From contig BCIO01000006.1 in assembly GCA_001599975.1 (NCBI GenBank), positions 553,587 to 617,586 of the forward strand: a DNA stretch of 64,000 nucleotides, in the 5' to 3' direction. The notes under the pieces were generated by a model that was not told the origin of the DNA, ran no database searches, and saw nothing but the letters and a program-made list of their open reading frames with translations. Of the stretch, positions 12,301 to 22,717 are shown piece by piece; positions within the stretch are counted from its first letter, which is position 1, and each line of letters begins with the position of its first letter. The stretch is from Cystobasidiopsis lactophilus (taxonomy: Eukaryota; Basidiomycota; Agaricostilbomycetes; Agaricostilbales; Chionosphaeraceae). The translations under genes and the position numbers were made by a program.

Positions 12301-13829
12301 GAGATAGCGCAGCTTGGCCACCATGACTTGGGCCTTGCTTTGCACGCTCTGGATGGCCCGAGCCCACAACGGGTGGTTGACTTCAGCAGTGGCCGTCTGT
12401 TTCCGTGATAGGCTTCGCTCAGCTGCGTCGATTTTGGAGCCGCAATGAGCTCATCCGTACCAAAATGATGGGGTCCAGCAAAGCGGTCAAGGTGGTCGCC
12501 ATGCTCGTCTTGATCTTCGCCCCGCTCACGGCCTCAAACACGCCGGACAGCGCCTCCAAAAACTCTGACGCCTCCTCGAACTCCTCCATGGGGTAGATCC
12601 GGAACTTGATGAACCGCAGGCCGCGGATCAGGTGCTCGGCCTTGGCTTCGTCCTCTTTAGTAGGCGTGCCGTAGGTCAATTTGGACAGGTCCTGCACAAA
12701 GCGGTCCGTCACGCTGAGGAACCTGCTCATTGACGCGGCGTCAGACGGATTGAACGGGTCAGGAGATTTGAGAGGAAGCACAAAACTGACCTGGTGCCAG
12801 AGAGCAGGCCAATGATCTTGGCGTAGTACTCCATGTTCGCCTTGCGGTTCGGCGAGCGGTCAACCAGGACTGGGTCGGCGTTTTTAAGCGAGTTGAAAAT
12901 GATGTCCTCCAGCTTTGACCCCAGCTCTTCCCCGAGGGCGTCGCGAGAGACGCAGGCAATGATGGCCGAGAGCGCGCGGCAGAGGATGTAGATGGAGGCG
13001 AAGGACTTGCGATCGGTGAGCACCTCTGCCACGGACCGAGAGGCTATGGGGTTTGGTGAAGTTGCTCTGCAGGGTCCGAGTGCATAAGAAGCGGGCTAGT
13101 AGGCCGCAGTAAACAAGGGAGCACGCACAAAGATCGCTGCACCGAGACTTCGTCGATGCCTTCACCCTGCGTCTTCCGCCACCGCATGACCAGATCAATG
13201 ACCATCCTCGGCAAGCGCTTGGCCACAAATGCGATGGATTCAAGCAACTTGTCAAACGCTGGGTCCACGCCTTCGCCCAAAACATGGGGTAAATACACGT
13301 CTGCATCCTGCAGGGTCGGTCCACGTCAGCAGGCCGTCTTGAGCAGCCTGATCTAAGATGATAAACTAACCACGGGCCGGCCTAGGATATCACCAATCTT
13401 CTGCTCGGCCTTCTCAAAGAACGCATCCAGCACCATGTACAGGCCGACCTCGAGCGGGCCATGTGGGCTCTCGGTGTGGTACTGCGCCAACGAGTCCTTG
13501 CGAGTCGAGCCTTGAGACGTGCTCAGCGACGGCACCGGCGGCAGGCCGTGGTTGAGGGAGTGGAGCGAGGAGGAGGATGCATTAAAGGCGAGGTCGTGGT
13601 GGCTCGACGAGGCGGACGCGGACTGCTTGTGGCCGGTGGACGCCTGCGAGCGCGACCTGGCGTGGACAGACGAGGCTGGCAAGGAGCCCTTGCGAGGGAC
13701 GACGGGGGAGAAGGTGGCCTTGGAAGCTGAGGCTACAGGCTGGAACGGGTCGGCGGCGCTGGAGCCCCCAAAGTTGAACAAGCTGATCTCATCGTCGTCG
13801 TCTAGCGTTGGGATCACGATCTCAGTCAT
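6366..13829 (-). CDS. TAO3: Cell morphogenesis protein, Furry/MOR2/TAO3/PAG1 family
   Basis: Scaffold of the RAM/MOR network that works with NDR-family kinases in polarised growth and cell separation. Seven exons (13829-13371, 13307-13143, 13095-12791, 12722-12461, 12396-9584, 9524-6867, 6801-6366; introns 47-68 nt) join to 2365 codons plus stop, close to the roughly 2200-2400 residues of yeast TAO3 and fission yeast MOR2. After a Ser/Thr-rich N-tail comes the conserved MOR2-PAG1 N-terminal domain (GLYMVLDAFFEKAEQKIGDI, then VIDLVMRWRK and SVTDRFVQDLSKL). The remainder is helical repeat-like (HEAT/Armadillo type) across two long exons. The C-terminus is a Ser/Asp-rich tail ending in a basic patch KKRKRRS. 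Divergent from the GT92-like gene at 14460. Confidence 0.93.
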
Positions 13830-14459
13830 CGATGGGCTTCGGCCTGGCGGTCACCACCGCCGTCTTGATGCACACCACCACCCGATTCGAAGCTCCCTCT
13901 CCGTTCCCCTGGCTTGCGGTAGCTCCACGACCACAAACCCTCTTTTGCTTCATATTACTTGACTGCTCGAGAGCAAAGCCTCTCGACCGTCTCGAGACGG
14001 ACGGGCTCGATCAAGGGCTCCCCGGAGGACGACTCGAGGCACACGCGCAGCGAATTATGCAAATGCCCTCGGCTTGCTGGTCGACCCTGATGTTGCTCCT
14101 GGACCTTGAGACGCTTGTTTGCTCTTGTGACCCGAAACGACCCGAATTGCCCTTACAGATTAGATGCGCGGCCCGAGGATAGAGGCCTCGATCCAGCGCG
14201 AGTTTGGCCCAGGAACAAACGCAAGGGCCATGTTTCGTGTTTTATCGCGTCCCCTGGTCCTACATTAAAACAAGCAGTCAGGAAGAACACAGTCAGGAAG
14301 CGAATGATGTTACTTTCTTCGTCCAACTATCCAACAGAATTGGCGGCTCTGTGCACTCCTCCGACCGAGCGCTCCCGCTTGCTCCTCCTCAACATTCGCC
14401 CTTCCGCATCTCGAGGGAGAAGGAAAAGGCTGCTGCGGCCGAACCAACTTTTCCACACA
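13830..14459. promoter_or_regulatory. Divergent promoter, TAO3 / GT92-like gene
   Basis: 630 bases between the two chosen start codons. An open frame on the plus strand runs from 14106 into the GT92-like gene, so its start could lie further upstream (ATGs at 14304 and 14307). I see no clear box elements. Confidence 0.4.
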
Positions 14460-16290
14460 ATGTTCAGCCGGCTCATGTCAAAGTCGCCAGCCTTGTCGCT
14501 TGACAGCCCATCACAGGCGCCCGCCGCGACTAAGTTGACCTGGCTTTGCGTCTTTGTGTCCATTGTCATCACGGCCCAGCTATTCATCATCCAGCCCTCT
14601 CTCGGCTCCGACCTCTTCGCCCTCTCCAGCCTTAGCTCGCAGCGCTATGACCGAGACCCTCTTCAGGATGCTCCTACCATCACACCAGAGGCGCACAATC
14701 TAGCAGACCTGGCAAGGGCGTCTCCAATACCAACAGCTCCTTACAAGTTGGCCCTCTGCTCGCTGGCTAGGAACGAGGGCGCCTATTTGGAGGAGTGGAT
14801 CATTTACCATTATTTGATGGGTGTGTTCGCTCCCTCCTTTCTTGGCGTGGCTGCAAGCTCAATGAGACCGCGGACAGGCTTTGACCACTTCGTCATCCAA
14901 GACCACGGAAGCACTGACAACACGAGAGAGGTTTTGGCGCCCTACGTTGAAGCTGGCCTCGTCACCATCCAGCCGGTCCCGGAGCACCTCAGTCTCCTCG
15001 AAGTAGAGCACGAAATGCATATTAGCTGCCTGAACGGCTCGGCAGTTGACACTGACGTAAGCCTAGCTCTTCCTCCCCTGACTTGCCCGCCTAACTCGAG
15101 CGCAGTGGGTGGCGACTTTTGATGTTGATGAGATGTAAGTTGGTGGATGACGCCATGACTCTTCTTTGAATCCAGTCTGAGGCCCAAATTCAGGCTCATC
15201 ACGACCTTCATGCCGAAAGCCGACATCTTCCGGCCAACAGCGCTTCAGAAATGGTTTCAAGATCGAGCGGATGCGCACCAGTCTTTAGTCCAAGTGCTTC
15301 GCTGGTCTTTCCTGCTCAATGGGCGCCAAGACGCCCCAGTGGCCCCCTTTGGAGCTGCAGACTGGTTCACCGAGCGCCGAGTCGAAGGGTCAGCAGCGGT
15401 GTCCTCTCGTTCTGAAGCGCCGAGATCTGAATATTCTGTACCGACAGTGGACCGACTATTGGCGGGGGAAAGATCCTGGCCAAGCTTGGCACATTCGATC
15501 TGAACGGCGTCCCATGGGTGCACCACTGGCTGGAACCAACCGAGGGATGGTGAGATTTCGTCTGCTGCTGTGCTCCTGATGTTGGCTGACATCTTGCCTG
15601 AAGGAACCGGATCTTGACCAACATGTGCGTTTGTCGGCATTTGCTTCACAAGGCTTGCATGCTAAGGGACCGAGTCCAGGGCCCCGTCTCTCGACTTATA
15701 CGCAAACCCGCCAGTCATGGAGCCGCTGCGCCTCGCACACTTTGAAACCCGGTCTTACAACGAGTGCAAGTCGAAGTGCGAAGATCCTAACCAACGAGGC
15801 ACCTGGCGGTACAACGCCACCGTCGAAGTCTGCGACTCGAAGGTTCCCGGCGGAAAGTATTACTGTTCGCACCTCTCACTGCACTCGCTGCATTCTCTGC
15901 TCATTCTGATTTCCATAGACACTGACTGGGTCACCCAAGAATACACTTTACGAGAGTCGGTCTACAACCAAGCAACCAAATTGATCCGCAGCCAAGGAGG
16001 GCTTTTCACGAAAGTAAGCCAGCACAGTCATCTTCATGGCCAGGAACAAGCCTCACTGTGCGCCTCTCAATCAGAACTAGATCCACGTACGATACCTGCC
16101 GCCAGTAATGCACTGGTCCGGGGGCATAGGATTTGCCACACGACTTCACACTATTGTAACACTACCACACTGTTTCGATTCGGATGCAATGCCCTGGGCA
16201 GGATTGCAGTCTATCAAACGTACAGCTGAGCAATGGTGGGCCAACGAGGACCCAGGAGTTGTGAGCAGGCTTCATTCGGCCGCGGAATGA
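14460..16290 (+). CDS. GT92 (DUF23)-like glycosyltransferase, second copy
   Basis: Ten exons (14460-14820, 14878-15056, 15106-15134, 15176-15388, 15448-15549, 15604-15624, 15680-15864, 15919-16013, 16081-16290; nine joined boundaries all keep frame) give 464 codons. Counted this way the gene has nine exons, two of them only 29 and 21 nt. A short N-tail precedes a membrane segment (LTWLCVFVSIVITAQLFII). Then ARNEGAYLEEWIIYHYLMG and FVIQDHGSTDNT mark the nucleotide-sugar half, and WVATFDVDEI, encoded by the 29-nt exon, carries the DxD. Later LAHFETRSYNECK resembles the C-terminal block of GT92 proteins. Acceptor and donor sugars are unknown. The ATG at 14460 was chosen for its distance to the membrane segment; earlier in-frame ATGs exist. 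Confidence 0.8.
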
Positions 16291-17414
16291 CGAGCGACTT
16301 TTTCTTTCTCTTGGGCAGCGACAGCGTGCTCCTGAGTTTTCCTGCTTCCGCGTTGCCATGTACCTTGCATCGTCAGCTTGCAGCCTTGACTTGGCCGTGC
16401 AACATGGTTCGAGGTACTGGCGGCAGCGTGTGCCTCAGCCTATCACGGTGTCACCTCAGCCTTTGGACGGGAATCTTTTCCTTGTGATTTTGTGCGCCGT
16501 GATGATCTAGCACAGATGTGCTGTTCCTATTTCTGCTGCGATGAGCGATGCATGCGCCAGCGGTGCCGCCCGCCAGTAGCGACAGCTGCAATAGTCCTCT
16601 GGCAGATCAATTTCAGGAGGCAATCGGCCACTGGACCGGCCATTCAGCCCAAATTATATGCGACTTGGGGAGCATCATGCCGAATCTAATGCTTCGCGAA
16701 GACAGTCATAGATGTCCGCCGAATATCTGAAGTGTTCAGATTGGTTGATGTTATGCCTCGCTTCTGGCGTGCAAAAGCCAAGCACCAGCAGGCTCATTGC
16801 TATAACACAAGATCATCATGGATCGAATGCATCGCAAAGGCGTACGACGAGAGCCGGCGCGCGACTTAATGGTTCAACAAGCTCGATGAACTTGTTTGCT
16901 CGTCACAACCGTCGGGCGGGTCAGAGTATTGTCTGTCCACCTCCAAGCTATCTCTCCATAGTACTTCTGACTCCAATTTGACCAAGGCGGAGAGTGGATC
17001 TACTTGGACCAGCTGCTGCCTAGTTCGGCCTTTTCGTAGACAACCAAACTCTTACAAGCGTCGGATGGTCTTCTCCCGTAAGCTCACAACATCTCTACTG
17101 TGATCCTCCTGGAGCTCAAACGATTAAGCTGCGACGATGATACGCCTAGTCTGGAACGCCACTCCGTGTCGATTTGATTAGGGGACGTTCCACTGCCTGA
17201 GACTGTAGTTATCGTGGAGACGTTTTGCAACCCTTTGAAACTCGTTTGCTCGTTCATGTTCGGTCTAGTCAAACTCAAAGAAAAAGCCAAGAGTCCGTGC
17301 CCACAAGCAAGAAGATGGGGCGTCTCGGCGCAGGCCGACCCGAACGCCCTCTCATCGCTGCTCGACCGACAGCTTCTCATGGGCCACCACTGAAATGCAG
17401 AACGACTAGTGAAC
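16291..17414. other. Stretch without a recognised gene
   Basis: About 1.1 kb between the GT92-like gene and the permease. Only short open frames without family features or plausible splicing are present on either strand, and the 167-codon minus frame at 17084-17587 is antisense to the permease N-terminus. It probably holds the 3' UTR of the first gene and the permease promoter. Confidence 0.5.
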
Positions 17415-20071
17415 ATGTTGACCGAGAGACCTGGCTGGGCGCAGGCGCCAGCGACGCCCGATAGCCAAGTGGCGCACTCCTTCCTCGCTGTGGATCCGGC
17501 ATCGCAAGCCTCCACGCACCGGCTCCAGTCGTTCTCGTCCAGCGCCACTTCCCAGCGCTTTCTTATCTCAAAGGTCGGCAGCGGCAAGTCGGTTCAAGGG
17601 TCGATCGTCGTCAAAAGCGCCTCAGCGAACTCCAGCTTCAAGGGCAAGCAAAAGGAGCAGCCGCTTTATATTCGGTGCGGGCTCACCTTCTTCGGGCCAT
17701 CGCCAGTCGCTCACCAGCACTGCACAACAGCACCCTAGAGAACCTGGGGTACGATGAACTCCGCCGGGACCACACAGCCCTCAGGTGGGTCGATGTCCTG
17801 AGCCCCAGTTTGCTTGGCTTGACCTCTGCGCCCGCCAGCCTGCTCGGCGCCTGCGTCGCCAACATTGGCTTCCTCCAGGGCTCTCTCTTTGGCGTCATGA
17901 CCTCAGTAACGTCCGGCGGGTCGTCCATGCTCGCGATTGGCTGGCCCTTGACCGCCCTGTTCATGCTCACGCTCACGGCTTCGATGGCCGAGTTCGGATC
18001 AGCCTACCCAGTCTGCGGCGCCATGTTCACCTGGGTCTGGAAGCTTTGCAGGGCTGTTCCGCGGCTCAGGGAGTGGGCCCGATTCCTGTCCTGGGTCGTT
18101 GGTGGCTTCCTGCTCTGCGGCCACATCCTCTCCCAGATCTTGCTCTGCTACCAATTCTCTACCGCCTTGCAAGGCACTATCCTCATCTACCACCCATCTT
18201 ATACCGTCTCGACGTGGAGAACGATCGCCATTGCCATTGTTCGTATCTTTTTGGCTTGGCAGCCCGAAAATCTCTCCGCTCCGGCTTCTGATCTTTTGGC
18301 CTATGCTGTTGCCAGGGAGAGTTGCTCGGCGTCGCGTTTGTCACATCCTTCTCTATCAGCCGCTCCCCGTGGTTCTGGAAAGCAATCCGTACGTTTTGTG
18401 GTGGCCCTGATCCAGGCCTCTGAGCCTTTTTGCTGATCTAGGCAAAATCCAGTCTTGGAGATCCTCATCGCCTTTGTAATCACCCTTGCCTGTCTGTTGG
18501 CTTCAGGCGGCCCCAAAGTGTCAGCTCACGACATCTTTCTCACCTATTCGAACGAAACTGGGTGGGCAAGTCGGCCTTACGTCTACCTCTTGGGCTGGTG
18601 TGGATCGGTGAGCCAACCTGCATTATCCATCTGCTCTTCGAGCTGACCGCAAGCTCGCTTCTACCAGTGCATTGTAACGTGAGCAGATTTTCGGTGGTGT
18701 TCGGACATCCGAGAGTGCCACGGTTGACCAATCCCGCCTGTCGCGCTCAGTGGTCAAGATCTGGCCTGCCATCTCAGTGAAGAAACTCGCGAGCCATCTA
18801 AAGCTGTACCTTTGGCCTGCTTTTGGAGCGTCGCCCTGTCCTACAGCTTGGGCTGGATTCTCACCTGCATCCTTTTGCGCGCGATCCCGGAAAAGCTCGC
18901 CATCGACATTTCTCAGCATTATTTTGCGCCTGGCGAGATATTGGCTGCCAACATGAGTAAGCTTGCCATTGCACTTGCCGTGACTCTGTCCAGCCAGCTG
19001 AGCCGGGTCTCAGGCAAACACCTGGCTCTGGTCATTCTGATTCTGGTCCTGATTGCCATGTTCGCTCAAGGCATAGCTCAGCTTTTGGCCTCCTCTCGCT
19101 ATGCCTATGCACTTGGGAGGGACAAAGGTCAGTTATCCCGCCAGGCGTTTGGGTTGGGTGAAAAGAGTTGATTTGATCCCATCTTAGCCATTCCTTTCGG
19201 GCGCTACGTCGCTCGAGTCTCAAAAATGGGCGGGATACCTCACACGGCCGTATGGTCTGTTGCCACGCTCGTTTCCCGTGAGTTGCGATTTGCGGCCAGC
19301 GTTTGTTCGGCATTCGAGGCCTGACCTTTTGGGTTTCACAGTCGGCCTCCTTCTATGCGCCATCAGCACAGAGATTGTTATCACTCTGGTGCTAGCTGGT
19401 GCAGGGTTCTCTATGATCTTGGCATACGGGTGAAGACATCTTCCGCTTCAAATCAAAGCATATCCTGACTTGGAAAGACAGTGCTCCAAGCGTGATCTAT
19501 CTCTTTACTGTGGGCAGCGATGTCCTGGACGATCGCACAGGAGAACGCTGGACGCTAAGAAAAGCCAGCAAGCCAGCTTCGGTGGTCGCCGTCCTCTTCG
19601 CTTCCCTCATTCTCATCGCCCTCTCCTTCCCGAGCCACTACCCCATCACCGCCATATACGTTGGCTGGTCGCCCATCGTCTTTGCGCTCGTCTTAATGGC
19701 CTCTGTCCTTACCTGGCTCTTCTACGGAAACGGTGCGCTTTGACCTTTTCGTCAATCTTCCAGGCCAAAGCTTAATTTGCGCTCAAGCCCATTACGCTGG
19801 GCCGATCAAGATCCTGCTCGGGCCTGAGGTCGAGCTACCGACTCACGCGCCTCTCCCTTCCCAGAGCAAGCCTCAGACTGCCTCTGACACCCATGGGCGC
19901 ACTGCTCGGGTGCTTTTCAACTCGGAAGACGGCACCGAACAAATAACCACAAACGGCGCCACCGAGACCAATTTCCAATCTGGATGGACGGGAGTGCAGT
20001 CAGACTGGACCGAGGCCGAGTCAGAACTGGATAGTCCGCTGGCAAGTCGAATTGGGCCACCACCGCCATGA
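17415..20071 (+). CDS. APC-family amino-acid / GABA / choline-type permease
   Basis: Plasma- or organelle-membrane transporter of the amino acid-polyamine-organocation superfamily, most like the fungal GABA/choline branch. After a Ser-rich cytosolic N-tail of about 80 residues and an intron ending at 17730-17734, the family start GYDELRRDHTALRW leads into the first membrane helices. EFGSAYPVCGAMFTW is the conserved helix 3 region. Further helices follow (SWVVGGFLLCGHILSQILL, VLEILIAFVITLACLLASGG, LVILILVLIAMFAQGIAQL), then SSRYAYALGRDK and the PFGRYVARVS loop. The C-tail from about 19800 is hydrophilic and Thr/Ser-rich. At least seven introns are implied; the part between 18600 and 18800 is not resolved. 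Converges on the gene ending at 20318. Confidence 0.85.
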
Positions 20072-20317
20072 GGGCGACTTTTGGGTTTGGGTGGAAGTGG
20101 GTCGAGGGACTGTTTGGATAGGTGAAATTGGGGGCATGGACTCTGCTATTTCCTGTATTACCATGTACAAACACAGCCAGTTCCAAAACACAAAACAGTT
20201 CCCAAAACGACCGCGAAGGCAAAGCGGCCCTCGACCCATTGAACTTCCATCGAGTTAAAGACCTGGCTCCTGCTACGTCCATACAGCTACTACTTCACAC
20301 TCACGCCACTGGCGTTT

Positions 20318-22648
20318 CTAGGTCGAATCATCGACAGAAGAAGGGCCGAAAGTATCCGAGGAATGCCTTTTAGTTTCCCTGGAAGTTGTCGAGACAAGGT
20401 GAGTACGAGAAGGTGGTGGACGTGCGACCGTTGTCACAACAGGGTCGGAGCGGTGTGAACGACCGTCCTCGGACACCTCTGTGATGGGAAAGAGGGAAGA
20501 AGTGTCTTCCTCGCCAGCCAACCACGGAAAAGCGCGCGACCAAGCAACAACATGGTCACCCTCTTCTTCATAGCCTTGCAATGGGATCGACGGGGGCACC
20601 GTTGACGTGACCAAGGGTGGTGATGCGGGGAGCGCCGCGAAGTAGTCGCGCGGCTGCAAGGAAATCGGCCCAGAAGGCGGCGAGTCGAGAACTGGCACAG
20701 GCTGGTAGGTGGTAGCGGAAGAAGGGATCGCGGAGGCACGCTGGCTTTGCTGGATGTCCGCTGCAATTCGGGGCCCACGCCGAGCTGAGAGGCTATCTTG
20801 CCGACAAAATGCTGCGGCGTTCTTGCAGCGTGTCTCAAGGCGAACAACCCAGCCCTTCATGATAGACTCTAATTTAGCGGCAGAAATACAAGGGAGACAT
20901 GGACTGACGGGCAGACGAAACGTCAACGGGGTGGAATCGAATTCGCTCGAGCTGGTTTCTCGCGCCAGGTGGCCATGCCAGAGGAAGGCCAGGCCATGCT
21001 TCCCAGATGTGGACATATAGATCAGAAATGCCAGCAGTAGCAGAATCAAACGAGTGGCGAGCCAGCCCGAGCTAGCGAGGCCGACGACCAGTCAGTGGCA
21101 AACGAACGGCTTCGGAAATTATCACATACTTTAGGACCAGCAGCACCTTACTGTAGGAGGTCAGACGTCCGTATCGAGTGAAAAAGGCCGAATCGGCCAT
21201 TGGCACATTGATCCGCATGCTGTTCGGTCGGAACTGCACACCAAAAAGTACAACCGAGCAGATGATGGCCTTGACGATGCCAATCAGCACGAAGGGCCAT
21301 GCTATAAATACTGTGAGCAATATGTTTGGTAGATTTAGAGAAACCGCTGACATTGTAAAACCCAGTAAGTCTCCTGGCTGAAAAAGTCGCTGGGCCACCG
21401 CGCCGACAGGGAAGAACATCGGCACGAACGAATAGGAGAGAGCCGAACATGTTGAAGAAACGAATAGATCTCTTCGGAGCGAGCAACGCAGGCAAAGGAG
21501 AAGCTCGCGCTCGATAGGAAGATTGGTAAAATACGAGGTCGACTTGGCGTCCATACTCGAAAGTAGCTGCGAGGGAATCACTCAGTTCCTCCCTGGGCTT
21601 TGAAGAACCCTTAAACTTACTGGAATGCAATGCGATGAATGTATAGCACGACTAGGAGGATGTCAAGAAGGCTGTATAGGACGACGCCGACTGTGAAAGC
21701 AGGTCTAAAGCTAACGGCGTGGATGGAGAGCTGGACCAAGATGAAGACGGCATTGTAGTCGAGGAAGAGAGCCAGCGGTAACTCGTAGAAAAGGGGCAAT
21801 AGCATGAGAGACCGGTGTAGAATGGCGAGTCGTCGATGCGGGAATCTGCCAACGCCGTTTGAAGTGCAACCTGAGCATCTCAGACGACGAACGTACAGTA
21901 GGAGCTTTAAATTTAACGATGGGTTCCTAAAGGCGAGCAAGACTGGCACGTCTCCGTCTGAGACCGGGGTCACCACCTCGGCCTTGGGCCGAATTGGTGC
22001 TGGCAAAATCTCGTCCTCAGGTAGCGTTGCCATCGGGGTCCTTGGTTCTCCAGATGGCTCGATCCGATACTATGAAGACATGACTGTAATCCGCGAAAAG
22101 GAAGTGCGTTGGGTGACAGGAGAAAAGGTTGAGGGTCGTTGACGGAGCTCGAGGCGGCAGAGACTTCACGTTTCAGCGACCTCGACTCTTTCAAGCTCGG
22201 CCGTAGGCACGTAAAGAACCAGGGCACCATCGACGGACATCATCTTGGCAGGCGGACAGGAATCTGGACTGCTGAGAGCTGGAGATGTGCTTGCGCCTGA
22301 CCGGGCGTCGCTCGCCCACGCATGGAGGACTCGCGGATTGACCTGGGCTTGACAGAATGCGTTTAAGGGTTTCATCAGTACGCGCACGAGAGCAACAATG
22401 GCCACGAAGGCGTTTCGGGCATGTCGGAGCCCATACAGTATGTGTGGGTTTCGCTGGAATGAGCGCAAGAGGTGCGCAAAGCGCTAACTATTAACAATTT
22501 AGTTACTTGAGGACTACATCTGTCTATGACACAGAATGAGGGACAATGCGAGCGGGAGAACGAGGTTGGGGGTTGCTGGAGCGAGGGAACAGCAAGGGCA
22601 CAGCGCAAACAAGTACAGAGGGCTGCAAGAATATCAAATCCATAGAAC
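20318..22648 (-). CDS. Polytopic membrane protein of unknown function
   Basis: I do not recognise the family. Several hydrophobic spans are visible on the minus strand: SLMLLPLFYELPLALFL, FILVQLSIHAVSF, TVGVVLYSLLDILLVVLYI, NILLTVFIAWPFVLIGIV, AIICSVVLFGVQF and RLILLLLAFLIYMS, so six or more. A hydrophilic C-tail of about 200 residues rich in Ser, Pro and Thr follows (20318-20940). The body from an in-frame ATG at 22033 is well supported. Coding-like sequence with good intron signals (VAIVALVRVLMKPLNAF; MSVDGALVLYVPTAELE) extends to an ATG at 22648, only 70 bases from the SCH9 stop, so the true start is uncertain: 22648 is the outer limit, 22033 the conservative choice. Confidence 0.55.
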
Positions 22649-22717
22649 ATTCATGTTCGTCTGTTAGCTCAAGTTCAGCACGGCGGTCCGGGCCACGAAG
22701 CTCGGCAAGGCACTCAC

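Noticed and set aside
17084-17587. 167-codon minus-strand frame
   Set aside because: It is antisense to the Ser-rich N-terminus of the permease and shows no features of its own.
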